This document shows positions 62,483 to 64,000 of a stretch of 64,000 nucleotides of DNA, one piece after another. The notes beneath the pieces are model-generated. The model was not told the origin of the DNA and searched no databases. It saw only the letters and a list, made by a program, of their open reading frames with translations. The translations under genes and the position numbers were made by a program. Within the stretch, counting starts at the first letter, position 1. Every line of letters begins with the position of its first letter. Origin of the DNA: Gammaproteobacteria bacterium (GTDB lineage Bacteria > Pseudomonadota > Gammaproteobacteria > Ga0077554 > Ga007554); NCBI GenBank assembly GCA_040183005.1, contig JAMPIW010000002.1, positions 62,001-126,000 of the forward strand, written 5' to 3'.

Positions 62483-62793
62483 GACTGGCCCGCCGCGTAT
62501 TTTTGCAGATATCCCAAAATTTCCCGTTGCTCCTCATCAGTAAGCGGTGCAGAGCCGCGCATTACCAGATTATGCTGCATCCTGCCCACGATATTTGGCC
62601 ATTCATTCACTTTGCGGCTGGAGGGCTGCGGCGGCACGTGACATTCCGCGCAGCGCGCTTTAAACATTTTCGCGCCGGTAGACTGAGGATCAGGATACGC
62701 ACTTAAAGAAGCGGTGCCCGATTGTTTCGACGAACATCCCACTGCCAAAACCAACATCACCCCAAGGAATCCAACTTTTATTGTTCTACTCAT
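62479..62793 (-). CDS. Lipoprotein c-type cytochrome
   Basis: The 104-aa protein has a signal peptide with the lipobox AVGC (C20), one CAECH heme-binding motif near residue 49 and a later methionine in RMQHNLVMRGSAPLT as the likely distal ligand. It ends in YLQKYA, as in small class I cytochromes. It would anchor at the membrane and shuttle electrons in the periplasm. It lies 9 nt after the next gene upstream. Confidence 0.88.
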   Translation of the reverse strand: MSRTIKVGFLGVMLVLAVGCSSKQSGTASLSAYPDPQSTGAKMFKARCAECHVPPQPSSRKVNEWPNIVGRMQHNLVMRGSAPLTDEEQREILGYLQKYAAGQS

Positions 62794-62802
62794 TTCCAGC
62801 CA

Positions 62803-63216
62803 TCAATCCTGCTTTGGTGTTTTTGAATTTTTCTCTCGCTCCGCCTTTTTGGCGCTACGGATGTGGCGATAATCAACCAGCCAGTAAATAACAGCGATCG
62901 CTATTGAGGTATAAACTACCGCCAACGGCAAGCCCCAGTTAAACCAGTCACGCTCATAGCCGGGGCGATCTCCCCAGAAGGGAAAATTCAACCCAATTGC
63001 AACCAGCAACAGGGCGAGAAAAATAGCTATAAACCAGTAAGGAATATTGTGCTGGGACTCGGAGATGTTCTCCACCATCTCCCAGTCTTCCAGTCCGCGT
63101 TTATTCAGGCGCTCGGCCTCGCTGGCATAGCCGTACTGATTTTCTGGCTGCTCCCCCCATTCCGCCTCTTTCACCGCCGACGGCGGGGCCTTCTTTTCTT
63201 TGCTTGCATCGCTCAT
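62803..63216 (-). CDS. Two-helix membrane protein, CcoP-anchor-like
   Basis: The 137-aa protein has a soluble charged N-terminal part (about 1-60) and then two helices (IPYWFIAIFLALLLVAIGLN, WGLPLAVVYTSIAIAVIYWL). It ends charged. The sequence around HNIPYWF loosely recalls the first helix of cbb3 CcoP, yet no heme motif is present here; the cytochrome domain could be the separate lipoprotein next door. GGAGG before the ATG at 63216 overlaps the upstream gene's stop region. Confidence 0.6.
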   Translation of the reverse strand: MSDASKEKKAPPSAVKEAEWGEQPENQYGYASEAERLNKRGLEDWEMVENISESQHNIPYWFIAIFLALLLVAIGLNFPFWGDRPGYERDWFNWGLPLAVVYTSIAIAVIYWLVDYRHIRSAKKAEREKNSKTPKQD

Positions 63217-63217
63217 C

Positions 63218-64000
63218 TCAACTCCTCCCGGCAAAATGGTGTACACGGAAACTTTCCTGCCAACCATCTGCGGACCGGGCATGCACCACAAATGGATGTA
63301 TCCCTGATGGCATGGCCTTGCTGATATTCAAAATAATATCCTTACGCTCGGCAGTCGTGAATTCGGCATGTGTGGCTGCCAGGCTGTACATCTCTTTAGG
63401 CAGGCCCTCGACGCTTACGTTCACTGCGCCACGCTCATAAATCTTATGCGCAATATTAATCCGGTATTCCTGAACCTGGGCGCTCTGAAGCACATCGGAG
63501 CGGTATACGGAGAAGCTATACGGCTGGTAGTTCCACAGCCCCCAGGCCACCATCAAAACACCCAGCGTGAATGCTGGCGCCGCCCAGCCCGCGCGTTGCG
63601 CCAGCGAAGCCAGGTTTGAATTGGAAACGGCGCCGCCCGCTACAGCTTTGCGCTCGCCAAATTCGAAATTCAATAGCCCCGAAGCCCCGTGCTTGTTATG
63701 GAGCGAATCACAGGCGCTGATGCACTCGCCACAGTTGGTACAGCTATCAAAGACCAGCGTATTGCGGGGATCAATATCGACCGGACAGGTGGTAACACAA
63801 AAATTGCATTTGGCGCACTCGTCAGAACGAGATTGATCGTATACCACGTGCAGCGTCTGCCGGGTTTTAAACAAAAACTGCCAGATTCGGTAAACACAGG
63901 TGTAACGGCAGATGTAATAGCGCATCACCGCCAGATTGCCCAATGCCAGCAAGACAAAAACCGAATATATCAGGTACAGAGAGCCGATCACGCGCGGATC
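63218..64000 (-). CDS. CcoG/FixG-like ferredoxin (partial)
   Basis: The visible 257-plus residues include a transmembrane segment and the RYTCVYRIWQF region. Two ferredoxin motifs, CAKCNFCVTTCPVDIDP and CTNCGECISACDSLHNKHG, follow, then a further membrane helix (AAPAFTLGVLMVAWGLW) and a C-terminal Ig-like FixG domain. CcoG/FixG proteins reduce copper or supply electrons for cbb3 oxidase assembly. The gene continues beyond 64000; the GTG at 63991 is not a real start because the frame is open to the window end. Confidence 0.85.
   Translation of the reverse strand, partial: DPRVIGSLYLIYSVFVLLALGNLAVMRYYICRYTCVYRIWQFLFKTRQTLHVVYDQSRSDECAKCNFCVTTCPVDIDPRNTLVFDSCTNCGECISACDSLHNKHGASGLLNFEFGERKAVAGGAVSNSNLASLAQRAGWAAPAFTLGVLMVAWGLWNYQPYSFSVYRSDVLQSAQVQEYRINIAHKIYERGAVNVSVEGLPKEMYSLAATHAEFTTAERKDIILNISKAMPSGIHPFVVHARSADGWQESFRVHHFAGRS

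Overview
The window is a chromosomal segment of a gammaproteobacterium. The evidence is the tyrT-glyT-thrT-tuf-(trpT)-secE-nusG order at the left edge, plus ubiK, comM, sdhCDAB-sdhE-ygfX, ygfZ, hrpB, a FadE/FadI/FadJ set and surE-pcm-nlpD. A persulfide dioxygenase, a PEP-CTERM esterase and a respiratory cluster with FixG/CcoG-like and cytochrome c genes suggest an environmental, possibly sulfur-oxidising lineage (Chromatiales-like). The genus cannot be fixed from sequence alone.

Layout: 1-2255 translation/secretion block (nusG start, secE, tRNA-Trp, EF-Tu, tRNA-Thr/Gly/Tyr, with a clear sigma70 promoter), all minus strand. 2326-7872: PaaK-like ligase, ttcA, a 39-aa membrane peptide, a BaiN/HI0933-like flavoprotein and an MscS channel. 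8020-20287: a defence island built inside a type I restriction-modification operon. hsdM-hsdS are followed by an ABC-three-component set (HNH effector, middle component, DUF2326 ATPase), a RhuM-Fic gene, an orphan VapB-type antitoxin, a DUF4143 AAA ATPase and finally intact hsdR. Two broken copies of the hsdR 5' end lie between the cargo blocks and record successive cargo additions. The island ends about 110 bp from the 3' end of tRNA-Val.

20599-32101: ubiK, comM, a lipoprotein, an M16 peptidase, a persulfide dioxygenase, two tandem charged exported small proteins, ygfX-sdhE-sdhBADC (with a repeat element between sdhA and sdhB), ygfZ and an HDOD gene. 32142-36082 is a repeat-rich zone with two RAYT (REP-associated transposase) relics, REP hairpins, a RelE/HigB-HigA-like toxin-antitoxin pair with a palindromic operator, and an IS110/IS1111-type insertion sequence placed beside a REP hairpin. 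35599-44584 is a fatty-acid degradation block (YciA thioesterase, FadD, FadJ-like, FadI-like, FadE and a YiiX-type permuted papain-fold protein), all on the minus strand and mostly overlapping.

44805-58541: murI, an Slp-type lipoprotein, DUF4197, hrpB, a PEP-CTERM SGNH esterase, an IS5-derived deletion element, ffh, a Sel1-repeat protein, nlpD-pcm-surE (with a 125-bp inverted-repeat element between nlpD and pcm and no rpoS next to nlpD), a MgtC/DUF4010 membrane protein and coaD. 58600-64000: YfhL-type ferredoxin, gamma-glutamyltransferase, and a compact divergent respiratory module of a half-size heme-copper-oxidase-subunit-I-like protein, a cysteine-containing unknown, a 45-aa membrane peptide, two lipoproteins (one a cytochrome c), a two-helix membrane protein and a CcoG-like ferredoxin that runs off the window.

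The points most worth following are the record of hsdR 5'-end duplications in the defence island, the paired 125-bp elements, and the reduced-oxidase module at the right end.
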